DNA of 64,000 nt, taken from Dioscorea cayenensis subsp. rotundata. Lineage: Eukaryota; Streptophyta; Magnoliopsida; Dioscoreales; Dioscoreaceae. Under the pieces are notes generated by a model, which was given only the letters and a program-made list of their open reading frames with translations, had not been told where the DNA came from and made no database searches. Shown here in pieces: positions 19,861 to 31,410 of the stretch (positions are counted from its first letter, which is position 1; each line of letters begins with the position of its first letter). The stretch lies in NCBI RefSeq assembly GCF_009730915.1, contig NC_052478.1, positions 9,471,552-9,535,551 of the forward strand, in the 5' to 3' direction. A program made the position numbers and the translations under genes.

Positions 19861-21678
19861 ACTGGGAGTAGGGAATAAAAATACCAAAATTGCTACTTAA
19901 CCAAGTGAAAATGAATAACTATTGTGTTGATAAGATGTAATGTAAACAGAAATAAAAGAAACAAGAATGAGAGGCACAAGTAAGTGAGAGGAAAGGCAAT
20001 CGATAGAAGTGGGGTACTCAGACAATTCTCCCCCTAGGACTAATGTTTCAAGTACAAGACCTACTATTATACTTCCTAACTAATGCTTAATGAGTCAAGG
20101 AAATCCTAAAGCACACAGTCCCAAACCTAAGGTCAACCGTGACAAACTCTACACTATGTCCCGGTGGAGAAATCGCTCAGTCTCAACACCTCACACTGTG
20201 TAAAGTTACATGAAGTTCTAGAGATTCCAAGTGATAAACCATATTCCTATGTGTAGATTTAACCCTTTGGTCCAGGCGAAAGACCCCTAGTCACAATCAA
20301 GCCCCAGATACTAAAGTCACTTCAATGCTTCACTCTGTTGCTCATGCAACTAAGCCCCAGCGGAGTTCATCCTTTAGTACTTTACTATATTGCGACAACA
20401 AAGAACTCTAGGAAATGGAGGTAAGATAAATCACACCGAAGGGGAAAGGGGACGCTCTACTACCTCTTGACTCATCCTCTCAACCGTCTCCAATCTAGTG
20501 TTGTCTAACCCTTATGGTATGTCACTCATCCACAAAGGTTGCCAAGAAGAACTCTCAACCCTAATGTCACTCTATGGGAGAAATCATTCAACAAGCATTC
20601 AAGATTGGAACTCAATTAAAACATCAATTAAGGAAAGTATAATAAAAGGTCAAAGAAACAATAGCATCCTAGGGTTTACAAAATCTAAGTACCCACTAGG
20701 GGGTTTAGCTCTCCATGGAGCAAGATACAATCAATAATGAAATCGAAAGTAAAAACAAGTAATCCATAGGAAAACCCCCTCGGTATTCATGTCGATGGTC
20801 TTGTGGAGTAGCCTCATCTTCTCCAAAGGTCCCCTTGTCCGTCCTAGGGCACACCTCGCCGGATCGATGCCGACGAAAGCTTCCCCAATAACCTTCTTCC
20901 AAGCGGAGCGTGGAGTCAAATCCATAGAACCACTCAAAAGACTTGCCAAAAGCCTCTCCAAACCGTAGCCGATGGCCTCCTAAAAGATAGAGAAAAGTTG
21001 GAGAGAAGGGTGAAAAGATTCCCCAAAAATCAGGCTGAATCACAGCTTAAATAGGGTTGGAATCGGGCATCCACATGCCCCTATGGATTCTCCACACGGG
21101 CCTGTGGAATTTCCACTCGGGCGTGGAGAATTTCCACACGCCCGTGTGGATTCTCTGGAAACCTGATTTTTCTGCCGGCTGTGAACAGTAACTGCTACAT
21201 TGTATTTCTACAGTGATTTACTTCGTTAACCTACTATAATGCTCTACCAAAACAGTCCTAATTCCACATTTTTCATCGAGGCAACATAAACATGCACAAG
21301 TTTATGCTATAGATCGTAACTCTTCTTTGATCAAAGTCCTCATTGGTGAAGATCTTGCTATCAATGCACAAGTCAGGATACGCAAATGTGACTGCCTTCG
21401 TGCCCTTCCAACTCATTGCAATGCTTTTACTACATGGAGGTTGGCACACATTCATGTATCTTAGAGCCCCACTTGTGTCTTTGCATTTGTTCCTTCCAAG
21501 ATTCCACCAAATTGTGCATTCACGATCTACTTTTGGCTTCTTTTCTGAATACTCAGCTTCACAAGCCTAAATGCGCAAAAGAACACAAATACACATGCAT
21601 TAGCGCTTAAACCTGATAAAAGTAATGCTCATCGTAAGGAAAGAACATTTTGAATTCTTAACACACAAGCACTTATCA
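19861..21678 (-). repeat. LTR of the same family in inverted orientation, last ~80 bp missing
   Basis: On the minus strand it begins TGATAAGTGCTTGTGTGTTA at 21678 and runs to GGTATTTTTATTCCCTACTCC at about 19863. The final segment with the AACCCGTGCACTTGCGGG block is absent. It is joined tail to tail with the plus LTR at 18869-19860. Together they form an inverted repeat with roughly 1-kb arms (18869-19860 against about 20690-21678). Confidence 0.88.
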
Positions 21679-21834
21679 CAACACATCCTCTGTGGAGAAT
21701 TTCCTCTCCGACTACTACTGCTATTGGTAGTTCTGATAATTCTATTGATAGAGAGGCCCTTATTATTGACCTTGATTCCAGGAAAATTTTGGATAATTCC
21801 TCTATCCTGAGTTGTAGGTACTACTACATGGGCT

Positions 21835-22868
21835 GCCTTAATTTCTCTGACCTCCACCGATATAATCAACTTGCTCTATAGGAGTAACTGCTGAGCTCAT
21901 AATCAGACACTGAGTTGCCACATGTCCTCCTCCAAATGTTTCACAGAAAGGAATAATTCTGGAGCTTGAATGGGCACCTAGACTATTACTCACTAGTAGA
22001 TCCAACTTTCTTGTGAGAGCATCCACCTTAGCTGCTAAGTAGATATCCGTGTCTATTTTATGTAATTCGGCTATTCTTGGTTGTATACCTCTTAAACTCC
22101 ATTATGATTCATTGTTGGAATATTCTCAAATAACTACTTTACCTTATCTGGATACTTATTACTCAATGATCCACTAATTGCGGCATCGCTGATCTGCTTT
22201 GTATGGTAGTTCAAGCTATTGTAAAAAAATTTAATTCTTATCCATGGGCTGCATCCATGATGAGGGCATTTCCTGATGATATCCTTGAACCTCTCATATG
22301 CTTCAAACAATATTTCAGATTCTCGATGCTTGAATGTTGAGATTTACTTTCTAATTTCGCTACCTTGCTAGGTGGAAAATACCGACTAAGAAACTTCTTG
22401 ACCATGTCCTTCCATGTCTTAATATATTCCAAGGGTAAAGAAGTGAGCCACCGATATGCCAACTCTCTCAAACTGAATGAAAAAAAACCTCAATCTAATC
22501 GCATCATCTGAAATAGTGCTCATCTTGAACATCGAACAAATTTGTAGAAACTTTAAGAGATGAGCATTTGGGTCTTCATCTGTCAGGCCATCAAAATGAT
22601 GTGAGTTTTGTATCACCCCAATAGTGTTCGCTTTGATTTCAAAGTTGTTTCCCATAACTGTTGGGGTTGGGACATTGAACTTCTCTCTTATGAATTGTGG
22701 CATGTCATACTTGGAAATCTTCCTTCTAGGTCCAGCCATAATAGCAGACTCTCTGTCCTCGATTTCAACCTCTACTTTAGTTGTTGAACTCTCTTGAAGC
22801 CTTCTCAATGAAGTTATCATGATCTCACTATCTCCTTCTATCAATCCCATAGGGTTAGCTCTCGTCAC
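21835..22868 (-). pseudogene. gag of a second Ty3/gypsy family (element D), broken
   Basis: The minus strand from ATG 22868 reads MTRANPMGLIEGDSE, paralogous to MTRGNPSILIEGDPE of element A. A matrix-like segment with FDGLTDEDPNAHLLKFLQIC and a gag core (LAYRWLTSLPLEYIKTW, SRYFPPSKVAKL at 22471-22238) follow. A remnant zinc knuckle CETFGGGHVATQC lies at about 21935, with its second cysteine replaced by phenylalanine. The frame shifts near 22470 and again near 22310. The remnant ends about 160 bp before the inverted LTR. No protease or pol follows. It is related to but distinct from the A/B family. Confidence 0.78.
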
Positions 22869-23007
22869 ATACAGTCACCTACATAGGATAATAGCAAGAA
22901 TGAATCAACAAAATAATAAAAGTAATAAAATATAATGAAAGGATACAACAAAGGAATAAATGACTAAAACACTAAGCTAGGAATTTTCATAAAATCTCTC
23001 AACTAGG

Positions 23008-23036
23008 TGCTCCCTGGCAAAGACGCCAAAAACTTG
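23008..23036 (-). promoter_or_regulatory. Primer binding site of element D
   Basis: On the minus strand TGTGTCAAGTTTTTGGCG is followed by TCTTTGCCAGGGAGCACC. This is the Athila/Tat-type site TGGCGCCGTTGCCAGGGA with a few changes. The LTR end is therefore at about 23037 and gag starts about 150 bp downstream, as expected. Confidence 0.7.
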
Positions 23037-24872
23037 ACACACACCCAACGCGAGTGGTTGAATGCGTGCAACTCCGTAAGTATTTGGGTGGTTAACTAAT
23101 ACTTTGTAAGTGAGGACGGAGGTTATATTCCTTAGGGAAAGGTAAGAGGCTCCTATTACTTCATTTTCGCTTTATCAATAGCCTAACATCTATGGCAATT
23201 TTATCTAGTGTTGGACTAGGGGAATCAGAGGCCTACTAGTCCCAATCTCTTGGCAACCAGGTCTGAAGCACTAGGAACTTAAGCTGGAACCTCTTCCAAG
23301 CCAACCTCTTATGTCCGCCTTAGGTGCATAATCTCTTAGTGCCTAATCTCTTAGTGCATGCATAGATCTAATAAAGCATAGGTGCTCTAATGAGTAGGAA
23401 TCTCTTCCTCACAACATTAACAAAATAATCAAGAAGCAAACATTCAATGAATCTCAAACAACTAAAAATAATATGTTACCAATGAAATTAATATTCACAC
23501 GTAAAATACTAAGTTCACACTTTTCAGGACAATCATAGTTAGGAAGCACACCCATGCTTCAGACCATGCTATTTTTAGGACTTAGAGAATTCAAACCCAG
23601 TTGCCTAAGCACAACCGTGATCAGAAGCACAGTCAACAAGCATGGGCATGCTTAAGCCCGTGCATTTTATTAGGACTGCACAAACCAGAGAGAACAGTTT
23701 CACTACCCCTACCACCAGTGTGTTGAGGGAATACTGTCGACAAGCATGGGCATGCTTGAGCATGTGCACTTTGCCAGGACTTTTATAGAGCCAAGAGCAC
23801 GGTTCTACTACTTCTTCCACCAGTGTGTTCTTAAAGCACGGCAATAAGCATGGGCGTGCTTAAGACAGTGCACTTTTTAGGAATCACACTGAGACTATCT
23901 TCAAGATACCTGGAAGAAAGCACGGTCAAAAGCACGACCAAGAGCATGGCCTTGCTCGCATCGGGAAAGGTGCTTTTAAGCCCTAAAGTTAGATTTTGGG
24001 GGAATCTTCTCTATTCTTTCTAAAGGCATAGGGTAGGGCAAAGCTTGGCATCATTCAGAGCAGAATCTGAATACCGGCAAGATCATCATAAAGCACTCTC
24101 CAACAAGTATTGTGAAGCAGGAAGGGAGTCCTATGGATAACATCTCTTTCTATTATTTCTTTTCTATGATGCATTGTAGAACCATGAGGATCTAACCGTC
24201 ATTCGTTGCCCCATATTATAAACCTTGACCTTTGATGTATTGAACTTAGTTGTTTTATTTATTGAGTTTCCTTGTGATCTCTTTTTTGTTTATATTATTT
24301 GTTCATCTTTGTGTTGATTACTTTGATGTTTGTATGTTGCAAAAATCAATGTGGGATTGCCGTTATCTGCATGAGCATTGATGTAGCGTGCATTGTCCCC
24401 TGTAGTTGCAATTGCAGTCAATAAGCATGTAACCTTAGTTGCATATCTGTTGTCTAGAGGATCATCTCTTGTTCCATCTAGCTAGGAAACACATTAGAGG
24501 ATGGGTTGAGTCCACTTTGAGCCCTTGAGTGAGGATGCACATTATCAAATCCTCTGTAGGTGGTCATCATTATCCAAGGAGATGTACATATAACTGTTGT
24601 CTAGTCAATACATCCGTTAAGGGGATTAGTCCGGGGCACTGTCCTTCCACTGATATCTTTTCAACCCAACCTTGTCTCTTTTTTTCTTCTCTTTTTGCAT
24701 TTCTTTTTTTTTTCTACATTAGTTTAAACCATTCTCTTGCATTGGCTACATATTAGAAAATGAACAAGTATCGAGAGCTATTCCAGAAATTGTGTATTCA
24801 ACTACCCGATCTTTTTTGTTATACTTTATTACTTGTACGATCCGTGCACTTGAGGTTATGCAAGGGGGCATA
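23037..24872. repeat. LTR-like DNA of element D family, probably two pieces in opposite orientation
   Basis: The left part (about 23037-23500) ends at the primer binding site of the minus-strand gag and is its LTR end. The right part (about 23500-24872) reads like a plus-strand LTR: palindrome-rich start, AGCCCTAAAGTTAG and TTTCTTTTCTATG blocks, and an end GATCCGTGCACTTGAGGT plus TGCAAGGGGGCATATCA. That end is comparable with ACCCGTGCACTTGCGGG and CGCAAGGGG of the A family. Exact termini and target duplications were not found. Confidence 0.5.
23636..23950. repeat. Three tandem ~104-bp units with AAGCATGGGCATGCTT palindromes
   Basis: Units starting near 23636, 23741 and 23844 share a palindromic CAAGCATGGGCATGCTT, a GTGCATTTT/GTGCACTTT word and a CCACCAGTGTGTT word. 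The palindromes sit in the same LTR position as the CACACGGGCGTGTGG units of the A family. Confidence 0.7.
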
Positions 24873-24989
24873 TCAGTTGAGGTTGAGAAGATCGCACGGA
24901 TGTCAATATGGTTCTGAATCTCTTCTTGCACCCTCCACTATAGATGTGTGTATGACATTTGCATTGCATGTGTAACTTAGGATTATTTC

Positions 24990-27900
24990 CTAATTTCCCT
25001 TTAAATCATGATCATAAATGTGAAATTATGTACAAAATCAAAGCTTACCAAACAATCATTTAAGTCAGTTTCAATGAGATCAAATGAATTATTGGGACTA
25101 ATTCATAGTAATCTTGCTAACTTTAGATCAACACCAAGTAGGGATGGAAAACATTACAACATTTTCTTCATTGATAATTATAGTAAATTTTGCTATGTTT
25201 ACTTGATTCATAGCAAAGATGAGGCTCTAGATATCTTTAAGATATATAAAGCAAAAGTGGAGAATCAACTTGAAAGAAAAATTAGGGGACTTATATTATA
25301 TACAAGAGGAAAGTATGAATTAAAAGCTTTCTCTTATTTTTGTGTTAAATATATTGTACATCAAACAACTACTTCATAATACCATAACAAAATTATTTAG
25401 CGAAACATAAAAATAGAACATTAAAAGATATGATTAATTCCATGCTTGAAAATTCAGAAATTGCAAACAATATGTGGGGTGAAGCTTTACTGCAAACAAA
25501 ATTTTATATCACATAAGAAGGCTAATAAATTTTTGTATGAAATCTAGAAGGGAAGGTTCCCACCTACAAAATGTTTAAAGCATTTGATTGTCTAGCAAAA
25601 GTTCAAGTTCTTGTAACTAAAAAGGCAAAACTTGGACCAAAAACTATTGCCATTCATATGCTATGTAAACAATAATGTTGTGTGTACATTTCAGGTTATA
25701 AAATTTGAAGTGTTAGATATACAAGTCAATACTATTATTGAGTAAATTGATATTGAATTCTTTGAGGAAATATTTCCTTTTAAAGAAAACATATCAAATA
25801 CAAATAAAAAATAACTCATAAGTGACAAAGTATTTACATGGAATCATCTTCTAGTGTAGAAGAAAAAAGAATTGGAACAAAGAAAAAGTTAGAGAATAAA
25901 AATTCTCATGACATTTGGACTAGAGTATCTTACTTTCCTAACCATAAATGAGTTATCAAATCATAAAAAGGCTATATCCTAGCCAAATGTTTTTTTTTAA
26001 AGGAAGAAATCGAAAGTGAAGCTGAATCAATCATGAAAATTCATACTTGAGAGTTAGTTGATTTACCACCAAGTAGTAAACCAATTCATAAATGGATATT
26101 CAAAAAGAAACTCAAAGTAGATGGTAGTATTGATAGGTATAATGCACATTTAGTTGCCAAGGGATATAGTTGGGAGAAAGGGTTAGATTATTTTAGCACA
26201 TACTTTCTAATAGCAAGGATAACATCTATTAGGATGTTAATTATTTTAGAAGTAGTTGATAATATGGATATGCATTTCATGGATGTTAAAACTATTTTTC
26301 TAAATAAAGAATTGGAAGAAGAAATATATATGGAGCAATCTGAAGGTTTAGTTGTCAAAGAAAAGAAAAGAAGTTATTGTAACTTATTAGGTGACTATAT
26401 GGACTCAAATAAGCACCTAAACAGTGCCATGAAAAATTATGTCATACCATAAAATCAAATGGTTTTTTTAACCTATAAAAGTGACAAATGCTTATACTAC
26501 AAAGGTAAAGTGTGTCATTGTATGCTTGTATGTTAATTATATGTTGATAAAAGGAACCATTAAGGATATTATAACTTCTACTAAAAGGCAAGGTTTTTGA
26601 ACCTAGACCAGACCGATTGGTAAGACTAGTAGAAATAGGAACCGGTCATCACTCCTATCCGGTTTTATTTTACTTGTTGATTCAAAGTTCACATAGTCAA
26701 ATCAAGTGAACCGGGTGGTTGGACCAAAACTAACTATACCCCACTTTTTAAATTTATGTTTTTTTTTTAATCTAAATACTTTTCAATGATGAAAAAAAAT
26801 CAAAGAGATTAATAACCCTAACCATAGAACAAGATCAAAGGAGAGAGAGGAACTGGACTTGGTATATGGGTGATCATATATCAAGTTAATCCTGAAGGGA
26901 TCAAGCCATCAAGATGAACGAGACTTCCTGATTGAGATCGTCATCATCCTCCCCGTTATTGAAAATCAACAATCAAAATAGAAATAGAGAGAGAAATATG
27001 GTAGCCACGAATAAGTAAAGAAGAGAGAGAAAGAGTGGCCAAGAGAAGAGAAGGAGTGAAATTCAAATTTGTAGGGTTAAAGTTCCTTATACGATGTATC
27101 TTGGCTTTCAATTGATGCGGTTATTTTCCATGGATTATTGTGATTATGATCCAATCACTAGGCATGGTGATTGGATTTAAGTGTTATATTAGCATATATC
27201 CAATTTGATAAAATAGTAAACTAAAACAATAACTTCAGTTGAAGCTTTACAATATATTGACCAAATCAATTCAAATATATTTTTTAGATGTATGATTTGA
27301 ATATTTTTATATTTTTTCAATATAATACCAATTTTATATTACCATTCAAATATATATAAAGATATATATAACATCATCTGGTCCAACTGGAATGTGTCAT
27401 CCAATCAGACCAACTGGCCCATGGCCCAAAGAGAGGTTAATTCTCTTCACGGTCCGGTTTTAAGAACATTGCTATAAGAAAGATATTCGATCAAATTTTA
27501 ACATGAAAGACTTAATTCTAGCATATATTATTCTTAGAATTCAAATAAAATAATTAATAATGAGTATGTACTAACTCAATTCCATTACATAGGATAATTA
27601 TTGAATAACAATTTGGTTAATTTGAATGCAAACCCTCATTAGCACCATTTGATCCAAATTCCAAATAAAGAAGAATGTAGGAAATGTAATATTTAAACTA
27701 GAATATTCTCAAATAATTGGGACCTTAATTTATGTCGTGAATGGTACCAAGTGGGATATAGCTTATTAAGTATATAGACTTAGCAAATATATAAATAAAC
27801 TTGGTTATGAACATTGGATTTCCTTAGGGTAGTGAGACATTTGAAACAAACAATGAATTATGGTTTTCACTATACAAAATATCCACTAGTGGTAAAAGGG

Positions 27901-28035
27901 TATAGTGATGCTAATTGGATTTCTAACAACATACAAACCAAATCAACTAGTGGGTACACTTTCATGCTTAGAGGTATTGCGGTTTCATGAAAATACACAA
28001 AGAAAATGTGTATAGCATGGTATTCCATAGGAAAA
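24990..28035 (+). pseudogene. Copia-type pol remnant (integrase, RT, RNase H), interrupted
   Basis: At 25008-25379 the frame carries a pre-integrase end (LCTKSKLTKQSF) and an integrase core (HSNLANFRSTPSRDGKHYNI, IDNYSKFCYVYLIHSKDEAL). At 26040-26450 a Copia RT is visible (HKWIFKKKLKVDGSI, LVAKGYSWEKGLDYFSTY, MHFMDVKTIFLNKELEEEIY). At 27480-28020 RNase H blocks follow (FNMKDLILA, EYSQIIG, EGYSDANW-like GIVMLIGF in a shifted frame, STSGYTFMLRG). Many stops and frameshifts make it non-coding. A hAT-like element (26589-27471) splits RT from RNase H, and an LTR fragment cuts the 3' end at 28037. Confidence 0.85.
26589..27471. mobile_element. Nonautonomous hAT-like element inside Copia pol
   Basis: Imperfect terminal inverted repeats are CAAGGTTTTTGAACC at the left and CAATGTTCTTAAAACC (reverse complement) at the right. 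Inside both ends lie GACCAGACC and GGACCGTG words. Eight-base flanks CTAAAAGG and CTATAAGA match at 6 of 8 positions, the duplication size of hAT elements. The Copia frame resumes just after the right end (KDIRSNFNMKDL). No transposase is encoded in the 883 bp. Confidence 0.65.
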
Positions 28036-28036
28036 A

Positions 28037-29050
28037 CATCCTAGGGTTTACAAAATCCAAGTACCCACTAGGGGGTTTAGCTCTCCATGGAGCAAGATAT
28101 AATTAATAATGAAATCGAAAGTAAAAACAAGTAATCCATAGGAAAACCCCCTCGGTATTCGTGTCGATGGTCTTGTGGAGTAGCTTTGTCTTCTCCAAAG
28201 GTCCCCTTGTCCGGCCTAGGGCACACCTCGCCGGATCAATGCTGATGAAAGCTCCCCCAATATCCTTCTTCCAAGCGGAGCGTGGAGTCAAATCCGTAGA
28301 ACCACTCCAAAGACTTGCCAAAAGCATCTCCAAACCCTAGTCGATGGCCTCCCAAAAGATAGAGAAAAGTTGGAGAGAAAAGTGAAAAGATTCCCCAAAA
28401 ATCGGGCTGAATTGCGGCTTAAATAGGGCTGGAATTGGGCATCCAGACACCCCTCTGGATTCTCCATACGGGCCTGTTGAATTTTCATTCGGGCGTGGGG
28501 AATTTTCACAAGCCCGTGTGGATTCTCTGGAAACCTGATTTTTCGGCCATCTGTGAGCAGTAATTGGTACAATGTATTGCTTCAGTGATTTACTACAGTA
28601 ACCTGCTACAGTACCCCGCCAAAACACTCCCAATTCCACACTTTTCATTGAGGCGACATAAACGGGCACACGTTTATGCCATAGATCGCAACTCTTCTTC
28701 GATCAAATTCCTCATTGATGAAGATCTTGCTGTCAATACACAAGTCGGGATACGCAAATGTGACTACCTTCGTGCCCCTCCAACTCATTGTAATGGCTTG
28801 AATACATGGAGGTTGGCACACATTCCCATATCTTAGAGCTCCACTTGTGTCTTCGCGTTTGTTCATTCCAAGATTCCATCAAATAGTGCGTTCAAGATCT
28901 ACTTTTGGCTTCTTTTCTTAATACTTAGCTTCACAAATTTACATGCCCAAAAGAACACAAATACACATGTATTAATGCTTAAACCTGATAAAAATAATGC
29001 TCATCGTAAGGAAAGAACACTTCGCATTTTTAACACACAAGCACTAATCA
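28037..29050 (-). repeat. LTR fragment of the A/B family (5' half)
   Basis: On the minus strand it starts TGATTAGTGCTTGTGTG at 29050 and stops at CCCTAGGATG near 28037, next to the Copia RNase H remnant. It contains the CTCCATGGAGAG box (28081-28092) and the conserved GC-rich block around 28140-28260. Only the first half of the LTR is present. Confidence 0.85.
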
Positions 29051-29551
29051 TGTCCTTTAGTACCTGCCATTGCCAATCAAAATAAAATTATAAAGTCATG
29101 CTTAAAGGAATTAAAAAACAATCTCGTTTAGATTGTAGGGTGTAAAATTATCAATTTATAATTTTACTTCATGGAATGCGTGAAATTGTAAATTGGTATA
29201 AGGTTTTTGTCTAAAGTTTAAATTTTGATTAAAGTTTGATGGGGTTAATAATTAATTACAATTATAAGGACTTTATGACAAAAGTGATTTTAGTTTCTTT
29301 AGGACTCATATTTCTAAAAGGACTTCATAATAAATAATGTTTATCATGTTTTATGAATTTTTATAAATATAACTTCTCTCTGACCCTAGAAGGCATCAAT
29401 TTTGATTCTCTGGTGAGATAAATCCCCAGTTTCTTTCTCCTTCTCTAACCCTGGCCAGTATTTGGAGAAGATGAGAAGATTGTTTTTAAATTCTAGCAAG
29501 TGATCTAGAGGTGTGGGACCTTTGTTCAGCGCTGGAAGATCTAGGACAATC
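29051..29551. other. AT-rich stretch, no gene seen
   Basis: No motif is recognised. A CTTTCTCCTTCTCTAACCCTGG tract near 29430-29453 is reminiscent of a transcript leader, but nothing supports a gene. Confidence 0.4.
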
Positions 29552-31410
29552 TGATAAGTGCTTGTATGTTAAGAATGCGAAGTATTTTTTCCTTGCGATA
29601 AGCATTACTTTTATCAGGTTTAAGGGCTAATACATGTGTATTTGTGTTCTTTTGCGCATGTTGGGTTGTGAAGCTAAGTATTAAGAAAAGAAGCAAAAAG
29701 TAGATCGTGAACGCACAATTTGGTGGAATCTGGGAAGCAACAAACGCGAAGACACAAGTGGGGCTCTAAGATACGCGAATGTGTGCCAACCTCCATGTAT
29801 TCAAACCATTACAATGAGTTAGAGGGACACGAAGGCAATCACATTTGCGCATCCCAACTTGTGCAATGATAGTAAGATCTTCACCAATAAACCCATTTAT
29901 TGAAGAAGCGACGCGATCTACGGCATAAACGTGTACCCATTTATGTTACCCCGATGAAAAGTGTAGTTTTGGGAGTATTTTTGGATGGTACTGTAGCAGG
30001 CACTGTAGTGAATCACTGTAGCAAATCACTGTAGTAATCAATGTAGCAGGTTACTGTTTATAGTCGGCCGAAAATCAGATTTCTAGAGAATCCACACGCT
30101 TGTGTGGAAATTCCCCACACCCATGTGGATGCCCATTCTAGCCCTTTAAAAGCCACGATTCAGCCCCAATTTCAGCATCTTCTTTTTCCTCTTTTCTCCA
30201 ACTTTTGAGAGGCTTGCGGCTAGGGTTTAGAGGGTTTTTGGCAAGACTTTTGGAGAGGTTCTATGGATTCGACACCATACTCCGCTTGGATGAAGGTTAT
30301 TGGGGGAGCTTTCGTCGGCACCGATCCTGCGAAGTGTGCCCTAGGCCGAACAAGGGGACCTTTGGAGAAGACGAGGCTACTCCACAAGACCATCGACACA
30401 ATTACCGAGGGGGTTTTTCTATGGATTACTTGTTTTTACATTCAATTTCATTTTGATTGTAACTAGCTCCATGGAGAGCTAAACACCTAGAGGATACTTG
30501 GATTTGTGAACCCTAGGATGTATTTGTTTCATTAATCTTCTATTATGTTTTCCTTAATTGATGTCTTTAATTGAGTTTCAATCTTGAATGCTTGTTGCAT
30601 GATTTCTCCCTTAGAGTGACACTAGGGTTGAGAGTCTACATTGGTAACCTTTGTGAGTGAGTGACACACCATGAGGGTTAGACATTGCAAGATTGGAGAG
30701 GGTTGAGAGGGTGAGTCGAGAGGTAGCGTAGCGTCCCTTTTTCCCTCCGATGTTATTTATCCTACCTTCACGTTCCAAGAGTTCTTTGCGGTCATAATAG
30801 AGTGAATGGGCTAAGAGATGACCTCCACTGGGGCTTAGTTGCACATGCAACGGAGTGAAGCGTTGAAGTGACTTTAGCACCTAAGGCTTAATTGCGACTA
30901 GGGGTCTTTCGCCTGAACCAAAGGGTTAGATCTATACATTGGAATAGGGTTTATCACTTGGAATTCATAGAGTGTCTTGCAACTCTACACAGTGTGAGGT
31001 GTTGATATTGATCGATTTCTCCGCCGGGACATAATGTAGAGTTAGTCACGGTTGACCTTAGGTTTGGGACCGTGTGTTTAAAGATTTTCTTGACTCATTA
31101 AGCGTCAATTAGGAAATATAATAGTTGATTTTGCACCTGAAGCAATTGTCCTAGGTGGAACAATATCCGAGTACCCCACATCTATCGATTGCCTTACCTC
31201 TCATCTATTTGTGCTTTTCTCTTTCTTTTTTCTTTTATTCTTGCTTTCATTACATTTTATCAACAAAATCATTATTCCATCTTCGCTTAGTTAGATAGCA
31301 ATCTTGGTATTTTTATTTCCTACTCCCTGTGGATATGATACCCACTCACCTGCGATTTATTACTTCAACAAACCCATGCACTTGCGGGTCACACGCAAGG
31401 GGCGTTGTCA
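29552..31410 (+). mobile_element. Solo LTR of the A/B family, perfect 5-bp target duplication
   Basis: The 1859-bp LTR starts TGATAAGTGCTTGTATG and ends GGGGCGTTGTCA. It is flanked by CAATC on both sides (29547-29551 and 31411-31415). Landmarks: ACTGTAGCA-type repeats (29990-30055), TTTAAAAG near 30144, CTCCATGGAGAGC (30467-30479), GAACCAAAGGGTTAG (30914-30928), and an AACCCATGCACTTGCGGG end block. No internal sequence follows. Confidence 0.92.
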
